A stretch of 24,995 nucleotides of DNA, taken from positions 1 through 24,995 of the forward strand of contig CAZMXP010000066.1 in the NCBI GenBank assembly GCA_964570285.1, written 5' to 3'. This DNA comes from CAZMXP01 sp964570285 (GTDB lineage: Bacteria; Planctomycetota; PLA2). Shown in pieces: positions 24,939 through 24,995 of this stretch; the stretch's first letter is position 1; each line of letters opens with the position of its first letter. Below the pieces are notes generated by a model. The model was not told the origin of the DNA. It made no database searches and saw only the letters and a list, made by a program, of their open reading frames with translations. A program made the position numbers and the translations under genes.

Positions 24939-24995
24939 GCCTAACGCCGTGCCGCTCAGCCGCGAGCGGCGGTTCCCATGCTACCGCAGTCAGGA
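24939..24995 (-). other. attC: attC site 1, cut by the right edge
   Basis: Only the R' half is in the window. The minus strand ends GTTAGGC (24945-24939), a near-consensus core, preceded by the arm GCGGCTGAGCGGC seen in the other sites. The inner part shares CATGCTACCGC with site 4. The gene it belongs to lies to the right. Confidence 0.85.

Larger units (their letters stand above)
22812..24995 (-). mobile_element. Integron-type gene-cassette array (no integrase within the window)
   Basis: Four attC-like sites (22812-22907, 23210-23273, 24155-24214 and a partial one from 24939) separate genes that all read on the minus strand. Each gene fills nearly all of its cassette: Imm53 (297 of about 300 bases between sites), APH (873 bases), and the PIN/antitoxin pair. 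The APH and Imm53 stop codons lie inside the attC core (CTAAC). Short leaders of 11-14 bases separate each site from the next start codon. This is the standard layout of integron cassettes. By the known polarity of cassette arrays, the attI site and intI gene would lie to the right of position 24995. Without an integrase in view, it could be a chromosomal integron or a cluster of attC sites lacking an integrase. The array may extend left to 22235. Confidence 0.85.

Overview
The window is about 25 kb of very GC-rich bacterial chromosome (roughly 70% GC by eye, strong G/C preference at third codon positions). The gene content suggests a Planctomycetota-like or other deep-branching, secretion-rich Gram-negative lineage: a b558-family succinate dehydrogenase, M28 peptidase with PA and PDZ domains, DUF4388/TPR protein, carboxypeptidase-regulatory-like repeats, and very large secreted proteins of unknown function. 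The phylum is an inference and is not proven by any marker gene here.

Left part (1-9.8 kb), ordinary core-type genes. It starts with the 5' end of sdhA behind sdhC (minus strand, ATGA overlap). Divergent from these are a secreted M28 metallopeptidase and an abutting MacB/FtsX-type ABC permease. A large secreted protein with a cysteine-less thioredoxin-like domain follows (minus), then a DUF486 membrane protein, a DUF433/DUF5615 toxin-antitoxin-like pair, and an OmpR-family response regulator/histidine kinase operon (minus). That operon has a TTGACA promoter and a Pho-box-like direct repeat in its upstream region.

Middle part (9.9-21.9 kb), envelope proteins. There is a membrane-anchored protein with carboxypeptidase-regulatory-like repeats, overlapping tail-to-tail with a DUF4388-TPR-transmembrane protein. 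Then come three co-directional secreted proteins: a 262-aa tail-anchored unknown, a 587-aa TPR/HEXXH peptidase, and a 1875-aa putative lipoprotein. The last carries a nucleotidyltransferase-like S-G...S-D-x-D signature, a hydrophobic core segment and two tandem homologous beta-rich modules. It is the least familiar gene in the window.

Right part (about 22.2-25.0 kb), the most striking region: an integron-type gene-cassette array with no integrase in the window. Three complete attC-like sites and one cut by the right edge share RYYYAAC/GTTRRRY-type ends, long imperfect palindromes and an unpaired G at the same place in three left arms. They separate minus-strand cassettes: a PIN toxin/antitoxin pair, an APH-family phosphotransferase and an Imm53 immunity protein. 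A DUF1801 protein and a decayed HicA-like fragment lie at the left margin. The cassette genes are less GC-biased than the chromosome to the left. Site orientation predicts that an integrase, if present, lies beyond the right edge.
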